The notes under the pieces are model-generated. The model was not told the origin of the DNA. It saw nothing but the letters and a program-made list of their open reading frames with translations, and made no database searches. 47,489 bases of DNA from Tychonema litorale BBK16 (GTDB lineage: Bacteria; Cyanobacteriota; Cyanobacteriia; Cyanobacteriales; Microcoleaceae), in NCBI RefSeq assembly GCF_021648855.1, contig NZ_JAKJHX010000023.1, forward strand, positions 8,855 through 56,343, given 5' to 3'. Position numbers and translations under genes: made by a program. Below are positions 31,825 to 41,975 of the stretch, one piece after another. The first letter of the stretch is position 1. Every line of letters starts with the position of its first letter.

Positions 31825-33711
31825 ATGCCTAACAATACAACAGCACAAGTTTTAAAAGTTATTCCCCTCGGCGGACTTCACGAAATCGGCAAAAATACTT
31901 GTGTGTTCGAGTACGGTGACGAAATAATTCTTTTGGATGCAGGTTTAGCATTCCCGACAGATGGAATGCACGGGGTAAATATCGTTCTCCCAGACATGAC
32001 TTACCTGCGGGAAAATACCCACAAAATTAAAGGTATGATCGTCACCCACGGTCACGAAGACCACATTGGCGGCATCCCTTATCACCTCAAACAATTTGAA
32101 ATCCCAGTCATCTATGGCCCGCGTTTGGCGATGGCTTTGCTGGCCGGAAAACTGGAAGAAGCCGGAGTGTCTCACCGCACAGAATTGAGGACAGTTCGAC
32201 CCCGCGATACCGTCAGAATTGGCAAGCATTTCTTAGTCGAATACATTCGCAACACTCACTCAATGGCCGACAGTTTCACGGTGGCGATTCACACTCCAGT
32301 GGGAATTATTATCCACACCGGAGACTTTAAGATTGACCATACTCCTGTAGACGGCGAGCATTTTGATTTGCAAAAGCTGGCGGAGTACGGTGAGAGAGGC
32401 GTACTGTGCTTGATTAGCGATTCTACTAACTCGGAAGTTCCTGGTTTTACTGCTTCAGAACGTTCTGTTGCGCCGAATTTAGACAGAATTATCGCTCAAG
32501 CAACGGGACGAGTAATGCTGACGACTTTTGCGTCTTCGGTACATCGATTACAGATTGTTTTAGAATTGGCTAAGAAAAACAATCGGTATGTAGGAGTGGT
32601 TGGTCGATCGATGCTGAATGTCATCGCTCATTGTCGCAATCTCGGCTACATCAAGTGCGAAGACAGTCTTTTCAAACCTCTGAAAGAAATTCGCAATTTA
32701 CCTGATGACAAGGTTTTGATTTTAACGACGGGTTCCCAAGGTGAACCGATGGCGGCGATGACTCGCATTGCTAACGGGGAACATCACGAAGTGAAAATCA
32801 GAAAGGGCGATACAGTCATTTTCTCGGCTAACCCAATTCCGGGAAATACGATCGCAGTGGTAAATACGATCGATAAACTGATGATGCTGGGCGCACACGT
32901 TGTCTACGGGCGCGATAAAGGCATTCACGTTTCGGGACATGGCTGTCAAGAAGACCAAAAGTTAATGATTAACATGACTCGTCCCAAGTTCTTCTTGCCG
33001 GTGCACGGGGAACACCGGATGCTGGTTCAGCACTCCAAGACGGCTCAAAGCATGGGCATTCCCGCTAGCAATATGGTGATTATTGATAACGGTGATGTGG
33101 TAGAGTTGACCGAAAATTCGATGCGATTGGGTACTAAAGTGCCTTCAGGAATTGAATTGGTAGACTCTTCGCGATCGGGCGTAGTCAAAGCGAACGTCCT
33201 CAAGGAACGTCAGCAATTGGCCGGAGATGGCGCGGTAACGGTAGCGGCGGCTTTGAATTGGGAAGGCAAATTAGTTGCTAAACCAGAAGTCCACTTGAAA
33301 GGTGTGGTGACATCAGCCGATCGCACTGAAGTGATCGGATTAATTCATCAAACCATCGAAACAGTTTTGAGCGATCGCTGGTCAGAATTCGTTCTACCTG
33401 CTACTGAGGCTGATCCACAAGTTAATGTGGACTGGATCGGAGTTCAAACGCAAATAGAAAAGGCAATTGCACGAGTGCTGCGTCGGCAATTACAAAGCAA
33501 TCCGATGTTAGTATTCCTGATGCAAATTCCTGAAGAAGCAGTGCGATCGGAAGTTGTGCAAAGAACTCAGCTTTCGATTGAAGCACCTAAACTAGCATCA
33601 TCATCGCCATCATCATTGCCAGCCCCAGTACCGGCCCCTGTGAATAAAGTAACAGGTCGTCGTCGTCCTCGGACTGCTGCTGCGACCAAAGTAGCGACAG
33701 TAGTTTCCTAG
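31825..33711 (+). CDS. rnj: Ribonuclease J
   Basis: RNase J is the beta-CASP metallo-beta-lactamase nuclease that combines endonuclease and 5'-3' exonuclease activity in RNA turnover. The metal-binding HGHEDH motif has His75, His77, Asp79 and His80. The family stretches SFTVAIHTPVGIIIHTGDFK, LISDSTNSEVPG and VHGEHRMLVQH follow. At 628 residues it is longer than the Bacillus enzyme, because cyanobacterial proteins carry an extra C-terminal region (about 555-628, here with a Ser/Pro-rich linker and a basic end, GRRRPRTAA). The start ATG 31825 has AAAGGAT upstream. A strong terminator follows. Confidence 0.95.
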   Translation: MPNNTTAQVLKVIPLGGLHEIGKNTCVFEYGDEIILLDAGLAFPTDGMHGVNIVLPDMTYLRENTHKIKGMIVTHGHEDHIGGIPYHLKQFEIPVIYGPRLAMALLAGKLEEAGVSHRTELRTVRPRDTVRIGKHFLVEYIRNTHSMADSFTVAIHTPVGIIIHTGDFKIDHTPVDGEHFDLQKLAEYGERGVLCLISDSTNSEVPGFTASERSVAPNLDRIIAQATGRVMLTTFASSVHRLQIVLELAKKNNRYVGVVGRSMLNVIAHCRNLGYIKCEDSLFKPLKEIRNLPDDKVLILTTGSQGEPMAAMTRIANGEHHEVKIRKGDTVIFSANPIPGNTIAVVNTIDKLMMLGAHVVYGRDKGIHVSGHGCQEDQKLMINMTRPKFFLPVHGEHRMLVQHSKTAQSMGIPASNMVIIDNGDVVELTENSMRLGTKVPSGIELVDSSRSGVVKANVLKERQQLAGDGAVTVAAALNWEGKLVAKPEVHLKGVVTSADRTEVIGLIHQTIETVLSDRWSEFVLPATEADPQVNVDWIGVQTQIEKAIARVLRRQLQSNPMLVFLMQIPEEAVRSEVVQRTQLSIEAPKLASSSPSSLPAPVPAPVNKVTGRRRPRTAAATKVATVVS

Positions 33712-33715
33712 TATT

Positions 33716-33753
33716 AGCAATCCCTGGCCTTGCGCCAGGGATTTGTTTTTTAA
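33716..33753 (+). terminator. Intrinsic terminator of the RNase J gene
   Basis: AATCCCTGGC-CTT-GCGCCAGGGATT is followed by TGTTTTTT. A textbook rho-independent terminator right after the stop. Confidence 0.9.
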
Positions 33754-33811
33754 AGGCAGATAATATCAAATCCGGTAGGATCGGAATTATCAGAAAACTC
33801 ACACATGATAC

Positions 33812-33836
33812 AGAGGAAACGGCAGTGCTGTTTCCT
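33812..33836. repeat. GAGGAAACGGCAGTGCTGTTTCC palindrome
   Basis: One more member of the GTAGGGAAACGGC family, with one mismatch in the arms, between the RNase J gene and the hybrid kinase gene. Confidence 0.7.
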
Positions 33837-33938
33837 AATTTCGGCTAATTCGGTCATAAAACGATCGCAGTCACACAAACTCTCATGGGAGAGCCGTATT
33901 ATTGAGATGAGAATTTGTGCGATCGAGGTTTAATAAAT

Positions 33939-36900
33939 ATGACCGTAGCGTTGTCGGGTTATCGGATTGGGCAAGCCATTTACACGGGAACGAGAACTCT
34001 AGTCTATCGAGGAGTGCGAGAATCTGACAACCAAACCGTAGTCATCAAATTCCTCGCCAACCCCTACCCGACTTTCAGCGAATTGTTACAATTTCGCAAT
34101 CAGTATGCGATCGTCAAAAACCTCGATATTCCCGGCATTATTCGCCCCGACAGTCTCGAAACCTATGGCAACAGTTATGCCCTGGCAATGGCAGATGGCG
34201 GCGGGATATCGCTACGGGAATATTATCAAACCCATTGCTTAGAACTGGCAGAAGTATTGGCAATTGCCTTGCAACTTGCCCAAATTCTGCAAGACTTACA
34301 TCAAAATCGAGTCATTCACAAAGACATCAAACCCGCTAACATTCTCATCCATCCAGAAACAAAACAAGTTCACTTAATCGACTTCAGCATCGCTTCGCTG
34401 TTGCCCAAAGAAACCCAAGAAATCAAAAATCCCGATGGACTAGAAGGAACTCTAGCATATTTAGCCCCCGAACAAACCGGACGGATGAATCGAGGCATTG
34501 ACTACCGAGCCGATTTCTATGCCTTGGGAATAACGTTATTTGAATTATTAGCCGGACAATTGCCTTTTGAGTCGAACGATCCGATGGAATTAGTGCATTG
34601 CCACATTGCTAAGGAACCACCCGATCTGGTTCAATTTAATATTCCAAAATCCTTAGCAGATATTCTAGCCAAACTGATGGCAAAGAATGCCGAAAATCGC
34701 TATCAAAGTGCTTTAGGTTTCAAGTACGATTTAGAGATTTGTCTGCATCAACTCCAGGAAACTGGAAAAATTGCAGCATTTGAAATTGGTCAAAGGGATC
34801 TGTGCGATCGCTTCACCATCCCCGAAAAACTCTATGGCCGCGAAGCCGAAATAGCGCAGTTATTAGCGGCATTTGAGCGGGTTGCCGATGGCGCATCGGA
34901 ATTGATGCTGGTTGCCGGATTTTCGGGGATTGGGAAAACGGCTGTTGTCAATGAAGTTCATAAACCCATTGTCCGGCAACGAGGCTACTTCATCAAAGGC
35001 AAATTCGACCAGTTTAATCGCAACATTCCGCTGTCAGCATTTGTGCAAGCGTTACGCGACTTGATGGGGCAATTGCTTTCCGAATCCGACACGCAACTTA
35101 CCGGGTGGCGCACCCAGATTTTGGCAGCCGTGGGAGAGAATGGGCAAGTTTTGATTGAGGTGATTCCAGAACTAGAACTGATTATTGGCAAACAACCGAT
35201 CGCACCAGAACTATCGGGTAGTGCAACACAGAATCGGTTTAACTTATTATTTCAAAAATTTATTGAAGTCTTTACCACAGCAGAACACCCTCTAGTGGTA
35301 TTTTTGGATGACTTGCAGTGGGCAGATTCGGCTTCACTTCAGTTGATCAAACTGTTGATGAGTGACAATAGCTATTTACTGATGTTGGGAGCCTATCGAG
35401 ATAATGAAGTTTCACCCATCCATCCGTTTATTTTGACTTTAGAAGAAATCAAAAAAGCGAACGCAATTGTTAACACAATTACCCTAGCACCATTGGCATT
35501 TGAGGATACCAATCATCTGGTTGCCGATACGTTGAATTGTTCGAGGGAACTGGCTCAACCTTTGACGGAGTTAATCGATCGCAAAACCCAAGGCAATCCT
35601 TTTTTCACAACGCAGTTTCTCAAAGCGTTGCATGAAGATGGACAGATTACTTTCGATCGCGATCGCCGCTATTGGGAATGCGATATTGCCCAAGTAAATG
35701 CGCTGGCGCTTACTGATGATGTTGTTGAGTTTATGGCGTTGCAATTGCAGAAATTGCCCTTGGAAACGCAACAGGTGCTGAAATTAGCCGCTTGTGTGGG
35801 CAACCAGTTTGATTTGACGACATTGGCGATCATTTCCGAGCAGTCTCAAACCGATGCCGCAACCGCCTTGTGGAAAGCATTACAAGAAGGTTTGGTTTTA
35901 CCAACTAGCCAAATTTATAAGTTCTTTCAGAGTTCAGAACAATCGAGCACAGAAGATATTGTTAATCCAAAATATCGGTTTTTGCACGATCGCGTCCAAC
36001 AGGCTGCTTATTCCTTGATTCCTGAAGATCGACAACAGTCAACTCATTTAGCAATTGCTCGCTTGCTGCGGCAAAACACCCCAGACGCAGAACTAGAAGT
36101 TAATATTTTTGAGATTGTCAACCACTGGAATCGGGCGATCGCCCTTCTGGTCGATCCACTGGAAAAAACCAACCTCGCCCAACTCAATTTAATCGCTGGA
36201 AACAAAGCCAAAGCGGCGAATGCCTACGAACCAGCACTGACTTATTGCAGTACAGGTTTAGCGCTTCTAGAGGATCTGGGCGGCTGGCAGAACCAAACTA
36301 GCCTGATGCTGGCATTGCATGAAGGTGCCGCCGCAGCAGCTTATCTCAGCGGTAATTTTGCTCAAATGGAGCAGTGGGTGAGCGCGATCTTAGCGCAAAA
36401 ACTGGAGCCTCTTGACCGGGTTAAAACCTATGACATCCAGATTCAAGCCCATAGCAACCAGAGTCAGTTTGCGGAGGCGATCGCGATCGCACGGAACGCC
36501 CTAGAGCAATTCAATATTCATCTACCCAACCAACCAACACCCGCAGATATCATCCCAGCCATGCAAGAGGTTGCGGCGCTGCTCAATGGCAGAACTGCCG
36601 ATGATTTACTCGAACTGCCCGTGATGACAGACTCGGTATCTTTGGCAAGTATGCAGTTACTGTCTAGTATTACCGGAGCCTCTTACAGTTTTTCCCCCTT
36701 ACTGTTTCCCTTGGTTGTTTTGGCTCAAGTTAAGCTCTCGATTCAAGTAGGCAATACAGCCGTCTCTGCTTTTGGTTACAGTTGCTATGCTATTTTATTA
36801 AGCGGTGTTTTGGAAGACTTGAACGCAGCCTATGAATTTGGCCAGCTAGCGTTGAAACTGGCATCCAAGTTTAAGGTGCAAACTGTTCAAGCAAAAGTGA

Positions 36901-39305
36901 ATTTCATCGTCGGAGACTTTATTCTTCACTGTAAATCCCACTTCCAAAACAGTCTACCTCTGTTGACAGAAGCATTCAAAATTGGGCTAGAAGTGGGTGA
37001 TTTTGAATATACAGGCTACAGTGCCACCCAGCTTTGTATGTTTTCCTATGCTGTTGGCAAAGAATTAACGACGCTGCTGGCAGAAATAGAAATTTATATC
37101 GCCACATTCCTGAAGCTAAATATTGTCACAAGCTCAAACTATAGTTCTACTATTTTTCAGACTATTCAGCGATTGCAAGCTACTCGGAATGAGGCTGTGC
37201 TGACTGCCCAAAAGGAGTTGCATCATACCTTCACGGCTTCTAATGATTTAAGCGGATTACATTATTATTGGGTTTATCGGCTCACAGCTTCCTATTTGCT
37301 TAACGAAATCGTTGAGGCCAAACAAGATGTGGTAGCAGCACGCCAAACCTTAGCAGCCGGGGCAGGTGGGATTGGCATACCCATTTTCTACTTCTATGAT
37401 TCTCTGACAGCATTGGTTGACTTTTCGGAGGTGACAGACAAAACAGCAGTCCTCGATCGCGTCTCTGAAAACCAGACTAAACTGCACCATCACGCTTACC
37501 ATGCACCGATGAACTTTCAACATAAATATGATTTGGTGGAGGCAGAACGATCGCGCGTTTTGGGCAATAAGATTGAGGCAATAGAAATGTACGATCGCGC
37601 CATTTCTGGAGCCAAGGAAAATGCTTTTATCCAAGAAGAAGCTTTAGCCAACGAACTCGCGGCTAAATTCTACCTCAACTGGGGCAAAGAGAAATTTGCC
37701 GCAGGCTATATGCAAGAAGCCTATTATTGTTATGCCAAATGGGGTGCAAAAGCCAAAGTAGAGGACTTGGAAAAACGCTATCCGCAACTGCTCCAACCCA
37801 TCCTGCAACAGCGACGACTCAACCTCAATCCCCTAGAAACGATCGCCACTATTTCCCGTACATCAATTTCAACCTCTACTCATACCAGCACTAGCAGTAT
37901 TTGCGATGCTCTCGATTTCGCCTCCATCCTCAAAGCCGCTCAAGCCATTTCTAGTAGCATTGAACTTGATGAATTAATGACTAGCCTCACCCGCATTCTC
38001 TTAGAAAACTCTGGATCCAAAAAAGCGGCTTTGATTCTTCTCCAAAATGAGACTTGGCAAGTCAGAGCCATCACTTCTGTTAATTATCAGGCTAACTCCG
38101 AAGTTGGCATCCAAACGGTTCTTGAGTCCCAACCCCTAGACACTTGTCAAAATGTTCCCAGACCCCTGATTAATTACGTCAAAAATACCCAAAAAACCGT
38201 CATCATCGATCGCCTGCAAACAGAAATCCCTGGACTAATTGGGCAATATATGCTAGCGCATCAACCTCAGAGTGCCTTTTGTACGCCGATCGTGAATCAA
38301 GGACATTTGGTGGGGATTCTCTATCTGGAAAATCAACTAACTGGCGGGGTATTTACGAGCGATCGCATCCAAATTATTAACCTCCTGGCTGCTCAAGCAG
38401 CAATTTCCCTAGAAAATGCCCGACTTTATCAACAATCTCAACAAGCTTTGCAAGATTTACAACAAGCTCAATTACAAATCGTGCAGAGCGAAAAAATGTC
38501 CACGCTAGGTAATCTCGTAGCTGGAGTGGCTCACGAAATTAACAACCCCGTTGGCTTTATTTCAGGCAATATTAACGAGGCGATCGCTACTTTTGATGAC
38601 ATTACGAAATACGTCGATCTTTATCACAAAAAATTTCCACAGCCGGGAGTCGAAATCACTGCAAAAGCGGAGGAATTAGACATCGAATATCTGATCTCAG
38701 ATTTTCCCCAAATGCTCAAGTCTATCCAAGTGGGGTGCGATCGCATCAAAGGCATCAGTACCAGTTTGAGAACTTTCTCCCGTGCGGATAAAGATTATAA
38801 AGTTCCTTTCAATATTCACGACGGGATCGACAGCACAATTCTCATCCTCAAACATCGTCTCAAACCTTCGGAAACACGTCCGGCTATTGAGATAGTCGCT
38901 GAGTATGGAGATTTACCTCCCGTTAAATGCTTCCCCGGACAGCTCAATCAGGTGTTTATGAATATTCTGGCGAATGCGATCGATGCTTTGGATGAATCGA
39001 ATATTGGGCTGAATTTTGAGGAAATTGAAGCAAATCCTAACCGGATCACGATTCAAACTTTGGTGGTAGACAACCAAGTCAAAATTACTATTACTGATAA
39101 TGGAATGGGGATGAGTGAGTCAGTGAAACAGAAAATTTTCGACCATCTATTTACTACAAAAGGTGTGGGGAAAGGAACGGGATTGGGATTGGCGATCGCA
39201 CGGCAAATCGTTGTCGAGAAACATGGCGGTGTGATCGAGGTTAATTCTCAACTGGGAACAGGAACAGAGTTTGTATTGACTTTGCCACTCACTGAGAAAA
39301 AATAA
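33939..39305 (+). CDS. Giant hybrid Ser/Thr kinase - AAA ATPase - GAF - histidine kinase
   Basis: This is a 1788-residue cytoplasmic signalling protein. Domains in order: a Hanks-type kinase (about 5-265; IHKDIKPANILI, LIDFSIAS, YLAPEQTGRMNRG). Then an AAA-type ATPase (about 290-560; LYGREAEIAQLL, Walker A AGFSGIGKTAVV, FLDDLQWADS). Then a long helical TPR-like region (about 700-1290), a GAF domain (about 1350-1490) and a histidine kinase core. In that core His1532 lies in AHEINNPVGF, followed by NQVFMNILANAIDAL, ITDNGMGM and GTGLGLAIA. The catalytic loop has HKD in place of HRD, common in this family. I chose ATG 33939 with GAGG upstream over GTG or earlier codons. No receiver domain or partner regulator is adjacent. 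The ligand is unknown. Confidence 0.93.
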   Translation: MTVALSGYRIGQAIYTGTRTLVYRGVRESDNQTVVIKFLANPYPTFSELLQFRNQYAIVKNLDIPGIIRPDSLETYGNSYALAMADGGGISLREYYQTHCLELAEVLAIALQLAQILQDLHQNRVIHKDIKPANILIHPETKQVHLIDFSIASLLPKETQEIKNPDGLEGTLAYLAPEQTGRMNRGIDYRADFYALGITLFELLAGQLPFESNDPMELVHCHIAKEPPDLVQFNIPKSLADILAKLMAKNAENRYQSALGFKYDLEICLHQLQETGKIAAFEIGQRDLCDRFTIPEKLYGREAEIAQLLAAFERVADGASELMLVAGFSGIGKTAVVNEVHKPIVRQRGYFIKGKFDQFNRNIPLSAFVQALRDLMGQLLSESDTQLTGWRTQILAAVGENGQVLIEVIPELELIIGKQPIAPELSGSATQNRFNLLFQKFIEVFTTAEHPLVVFLDDLQWADSASLQLIKLLMSDNSYLLMLGAYRDNEVSPIHPFILTLEEIKKANAIVNTITLAPLAFEDTNHLVADTLNCSRELAQPLTELIDRKTQGNPFFTTQFLKALHEDGQITFDRDRRYWECDIAQVNALALTDDVVEFMALQLQKLPLETQQVLKLAACVGNQFDLTTLAIISEQSQTDAATALWKALQEGLVLPTSQIYKFFQSSEQSSTEDIVNPKYRFLHDRVQQAAYSLIPEDRQQSTHLAIARLLRQNTPDAELEVNIFEIVNHWNRAIALLVDPLEKTNLAQLNLIAGNKAKAANAYEPALTYCSTGLALLEDLGGWQNQTSLMLALHEGAAAAAYLSGNFAQMEQWVSAILAQKLEPLDRVKTYDIQIQAHSNQSQFAEAIAIARNALEQFNIHLPNQPTPADIIPAMQEVAALLNGRTADDLLELPVMTDSVSLASMQLLSSITGASYSFSPLLFPLVVLAQVKLSIQVGNTAVSAFGYSCYAILLSGVLEDLNAAYEFGQLALKLASKFKVQTVQAKVNFIVGDFILHCKSHFQNSLPLLTEAFKIGLEVGDFEYTGYSATQLCMFSYAVGKELTTLLAEIEIYIATFLKLNIVTSSNYSSTIFQTIQRLQATRNEAVLTAQKELHHTFTASNDLSGLHYYWVYRLTASYLLNEIVEAKQDVVAARQTLAAGAGGIGIPIFYFYDSLTALVDFSEVTDKTAVLDRVSENQTKLHHHAYHAPMNFQHKYDLVEAERSRVLGNKIEAIEMYDRAISGAKENAFIQEEALANELAAKFYLNWGKEKFAAGYMQEAYYCYAKWGAKAKVEDLEKRYPQLLQPILQQRRLNLNPLETIATISRTSISTSTHTSTSSICDALDFASILKAAQAISSSIELDELMTSLTRILLENSGSKKAALILLQNETWQVRAITSVNYQANSEVGIQTVLESQPLDTCQNVPRPLINYVKNTQKTVIIDRLQTEIPGLIGQYMLAHQPQSAFCTPIVNQGHLVGILYLENQLTGGVFTSDRIQIINLLAAQAAISLENARLYQQSQQALQDLQQAQLQIVQSEKMSTLGNLVAGVAHEINNPVGFISGNINEAIATFDDITKYVDLYHKKFPQPGVEITAKAEELDIEYLISDFPQMLKSIQVGCDRIKGISTSLRTFSRADKDYKVPFNIHDGIDSTILILKHRLKPSETRPAIEIVAEYGDLPPVKCFPGQLNQVFMNILANAIDALDESNIGLNFEEIEANPNRITIQTLVVDNQVKITITDNGMGMSESVKQKIFDHLFTTKGVGKGTGLGLAIARQIVVEKHGGVIEVNSQLGTGTEFVLTLPLTEKK

Positions 39306-39426
39306 CCTATTCATAAATCGGATTTTTTAGTGTTAAATTTTATCAAAAAATCGATTTTAACCGAAAATAAACGCAGATAGATTTAACAACTATCTGCGTT
39401 CGTCTGCGTTCGTCTGCGGTTAAAAA

Positions 39427-39702
39427 TCAGCCACCAGCAACCGCCGGCACAATACTCACTTCATCACCATCTTGGAGAGCAGTTTCCGTACCTTTCAAAA
39501 ACCGGATATCTTCGCTGTTGACATAGAAATTCAAAAATCTGCGAGGTGCTCCTTGTTCATCGCACAGGCTTTTTTTGATGCCGGGACAATGTGCTTCGAG
39601 GGATTCAATCAGTTCCGAAACATTTGAACCACCGCATTCTATTGTGGCTTGATTGTTGGTGAATTTTTGCAGAGGTGTGGGAATTAAAACTTTAACGGTC
39701 AT
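39427..39702 (-). CDS. MoaD/ThiS-like sulfur carrier protein
   Basis: This 91-residue ubiquitin-fold protein ends in the Gly-Gly needed for thiocarboxylation ([10 protein letters not shown], with GDEVSIVP just before it). It contains [20 protein letters not shown] and [14 protein letters not shown], as in MoaD/ThiS-like carriers found beside cyanobacterial thrC. It lies 192 bp downstream of thrC on the same strand. A second carrier precedes thrC. Which sulfur acceptor it serves (molybdopterin, thiamine or an amino-acid pathway) cannot be told from sequence, because no activating E1-like gene is in the window. Confidence 0.85.
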   Translation of the reverse strand: MTVKVLIPTPLQKFTNNQATIECGGSNVSELIESLEAHCPGIKKSLCDEQGAPRRFLNFYVNSEDIRFLKGTETALQDGDEVSIVPAVAGG

Positions 39703-39708
39703 GATTAG

Positions 39709-39894
39709 TTGTTAGTTGTTAGTTGTTAGTTGTTAGTTGTTAGTTGTTAGTTGTTGGTTCTTGGTTGGTTGTCAGTTGCTGTACCCTGAGCGGAGTCGAA
39801 GGGTTAGTTGTCCAGTTGTCAGTGAGTTGTTGGTTGTCGATCCCAATAACCAATAACCAATAACCAACAACCAATGACCAATGACTAATAACTA
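39709..39894. repeat. TTAGTTG heptamer microsatellite and palindrome between carrier gene and thrC
   Basis: Seven or so tandem TTAGTTG units occupy about 39709-39760, followed by degenerate TTGGTTG units. A CCCTGAGCGGAGTCGAAGGG palindrome-like repeat sits at about 39783-39802. A run of AACCAATAACCAATAACC continues to about 39890. The whole thrC-carrier gap is low-complexity DNA. Confidence 0.8.
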
Positions 39895-41193
39895 TTAAAC
39901 AGAAACTTGCTGCCATTCTAGGCGTTCAAGTGTCCGAGCACGTTCTAGGGCACGCTCGAAGGCTTCTAGTTTTGGTTCGAGGGTGATGGGTTCGCCGATG
40001 TAACCTTGCACCGCTTCTTGGGTTTTCAAGCCATTGCCGGTGATGTAGACGACGGTGGTTTCGTCGGGGTTGATCTTACCTGCTTCTACAAGTTTTTTCA
40101 AGACTGCGATCGTCGTACCACCTGCGGTTTCGGTAAAAATGCCTTCAGTTTCTGCTAGCAATTTCATGCCTTCGATGATTTCGGTGTCGCTAACAGATTC
40201 GATGTTGCCACCTGTTTTGCGGGCTACTTCGAGGGCGTACATACCGTCTGCTGGATTGCCGATCGCGATCGACTTAGCAATTGTATTCGGTTTGACCGGT
40301 GTCACAAAATCGCGGCCTTCGCGGAATGCTTGGGCGATCGGGGAACAGCCATCAGCTTGAGCACCACTGAACCGGACTTCTTTATCATCTACTAAGCCGA
40401 CTTCAACGAATTCTTTAAAGCCTTTGTAAATCTTCGTAAACAAGGAGCCGGAAGCGAGGGGGGCGACGATGTGATCGGGCAATTTCCAGCCTAGTTGTTC
40501 GGCGACTTCGTAGCCGAGGGTTTTCGAGCCTTCGGAGTAGTAAGGACGCAAGTTAATGTTGACAAATCCCCAGCCGTGTGTATTGGCGACTTCGCAACAG
40601 AGACGGTTAACTTGGTCGTAGTTGCCGTGAACTGACATCACAGTTGGATTGTAAATCAGAGTGCCTAGAACTTTGCCTGCTTCTAAGTCGGAGGGGATGA
40701 AGACTACGCAATCTAGTCCAGCATGGGCCGCGATCGCAGCCGTGGAGTTAGCTAAGTTGCCAGTGCTGGCACAGGATACTGTTGTGAAACCCAATTCTCT
40801 AGCTCTGCTGAGCGCAACTGACACCACTCTGTCTTTGAAACTGAGAGTGGGCATATTCACAGCATCATTTTTAATATAAAGATTTTTTAGACCCAGCCTG
40901 CGCGCTAGGCGGTGGGATTTTACCAGCGGAGTCATGCCGGTGCCGACATCGATCACGTTATCTGTGGCAACTGGCAAAAATGCCCGGTAACGCCAGATCG
41001 AGTTGGGGCCGGCTTCGATGGTTTGGCGAGTGACGGTGCGACGGATTGCGTCGTAGTCGTACTTGACCTCAAGCGGCCCAAAACACAGGTCACAGACGTG
41101 TTTGGCTTGAAGTTCGTACTCTGCGCCGCATTCTTTGCACTTGAGGGCTGTGAAGGTAGCTGCTGTGGATTGGGTTATGGTCGCCTGGGTCAT
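39895..41193 (-). CDS. thrC: Threonine synthase
   Basis: ThrC converts O-phosphohomoserine to threonine with pyridoxal phosphate. The PLP Lys is in NMPTLSFKDRVVSVAL, and the phosphate-binding region in SCASTGNLANSTAA. An N-terminal zinc ribbon (CKECGAEYELQAKHVCDLC) is typical of the long cyanobacterial form. I chose ATG 41193 (MTQATITQ, 432 residues), with GAGAG upstream, over GTG 41235 (446 residues). Aspartate semialdehyde for this branch comes from asd, which lies 9 kb away. It is flanked on both sides by MoaD/ThiS-like carriers on the same strand. Confidence 0.95.
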   Translation of the reverse strand: MTQATITQSTAATFTALKCKECGAEYELQAKHVCDLCFGPLEVKYDYDAIRRTVTRQTIEAGPNSIWRYRAFLPVATDNVIDVGTGMTPLVKSHRLARRLGLKNLYIKNDAVNMPTLSFKDRVVSVALSRARELGFTTVSCASTGNLANSTAAIAAHAGLDCVVFIPSDLEAGKVLGTLIYNPTVMSVHGNYDQVNRLCCEVANTHGWGFVNINLRPYYSEGSKTLGYEVAEQLGWKLPDHIVAPLASGSLFTKIYKGFKEFVEVGLVDDKEVRFSGAQADGCSPIAQAFREGRDFVTPVKPNTIAKSIAIGNPADGMYALEVARKTGGNIESVSDTEIIEGMKLLAETEGIFTETAGGTTIAVLKKLVEAGKINPDETTVVYITGNGLKTQEAVQGYIGEPITLEPKLEAFERALERARTLERLEWQQVSV

Positions 41194-41528
41194 AGCTAAA
41201 CTCTCTGGTTTTGCGATGTTTTCAATTCTTGTCACAGATTATCACGGTGAAATTAGTCCGTCAACTATACCCGATTTTTTTAGTCGGGATTGATTTTATA
41301 GTAAAAATATCGGGTATTTAACTTGCATCTTTGGACTGCTTAAAACTAGGTATGACAAGGATTAGAGTTGTTCTCAAGCTCTGCCAGGAAATGCAGATTA
41401 TGAGGCTGAGCAAGAAGCCCGATCGCACTCAACGATGATTTACCAACTAAATTGTTACAAAACTTAATATTTCGATTAAGATTACCAATCCAAAATCCAA
41501 AATCTAAAATCTAAAATTGCCCAATGCC
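41194..41528. other. Intergenic region between the second carrier gene and thrC
   Basis: This 335-bp stretch presumably holds the thrC promoter. I see no convincing hexamer pair. It contains CCGATTTTTTTAGTCGGGATTG near 41271 split by a T-run, AT-rich DNA, and AAAATC(C/T)AAAAT repeats at about 41491-41517. No gene is supported. Confidence 0.4.
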
Positions 41529-41789
41529 CTACCCACCACTGACTGGCGGAATCAGTACAACTTCGTCGCCGTCTTGAAGGATGGTGTCAGGGGAGACGAA
41601 TTCTAGGTTGAGGCCAAAGCGAGTAACGTCGCGCCACTGTTCTAATTGGGGATGTTGGGCGATCGCACGTTCTAATACCTGGGACACTGGGGTGAGCAGT
41701 GGCAATTCTAGTGTAAGTTCAGAAACGCCGTAGGCTTCAGCAAAGGCGGCGAAAAGTTTAACCGTGATAGTAATCAAAGAATTAGCCAT
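41529..41789 (-). CDS. moaD: MoaD-family sulfur carrier protein
   Basis: This 86-residue MoaD-like protein follows the usual order: ITVKLFAAFAEAYGVSELTL, then LLTPVSQVLERAI, ending DGDEVVLIPPVSGG with the Gly-Gly that is adenylated and thiocarboxylated. PPVSGG is typical of molybdopterin synthase small subunits. The start is ATG 41789 (MANSLITITVKLF); two more codons upstream begin at TTG. It is closer to canonical MoaD than the carrier downstream of thrC. moaE is not in the window. Confidence 0.87.
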   Translation of the reverse strand: MANSLITITVKLFAAFAEAYGVSELTLELPLLTPVSQVLERAIAQHPQLEQWRDVTRFGLNLEFVSPDTILQDGDEVVLIPPVSGG

Positions 41790-41975
41790 AAACAATTAAG
41801 AGTAGAAACTTTACCCAACGATCAAATACACAATACAATTAATTGGGAATTAGACGCGCAGAGGCTTAAAATCTGGTTGTTAAGCGCAGTTGGGAAGTCC
41901 AGAAACTTTACCCAGCTTAGTAAGCAATTAGTTTGATCTAAGAATAATAGTCAAGTTAGCGCGATCGGGATATTT

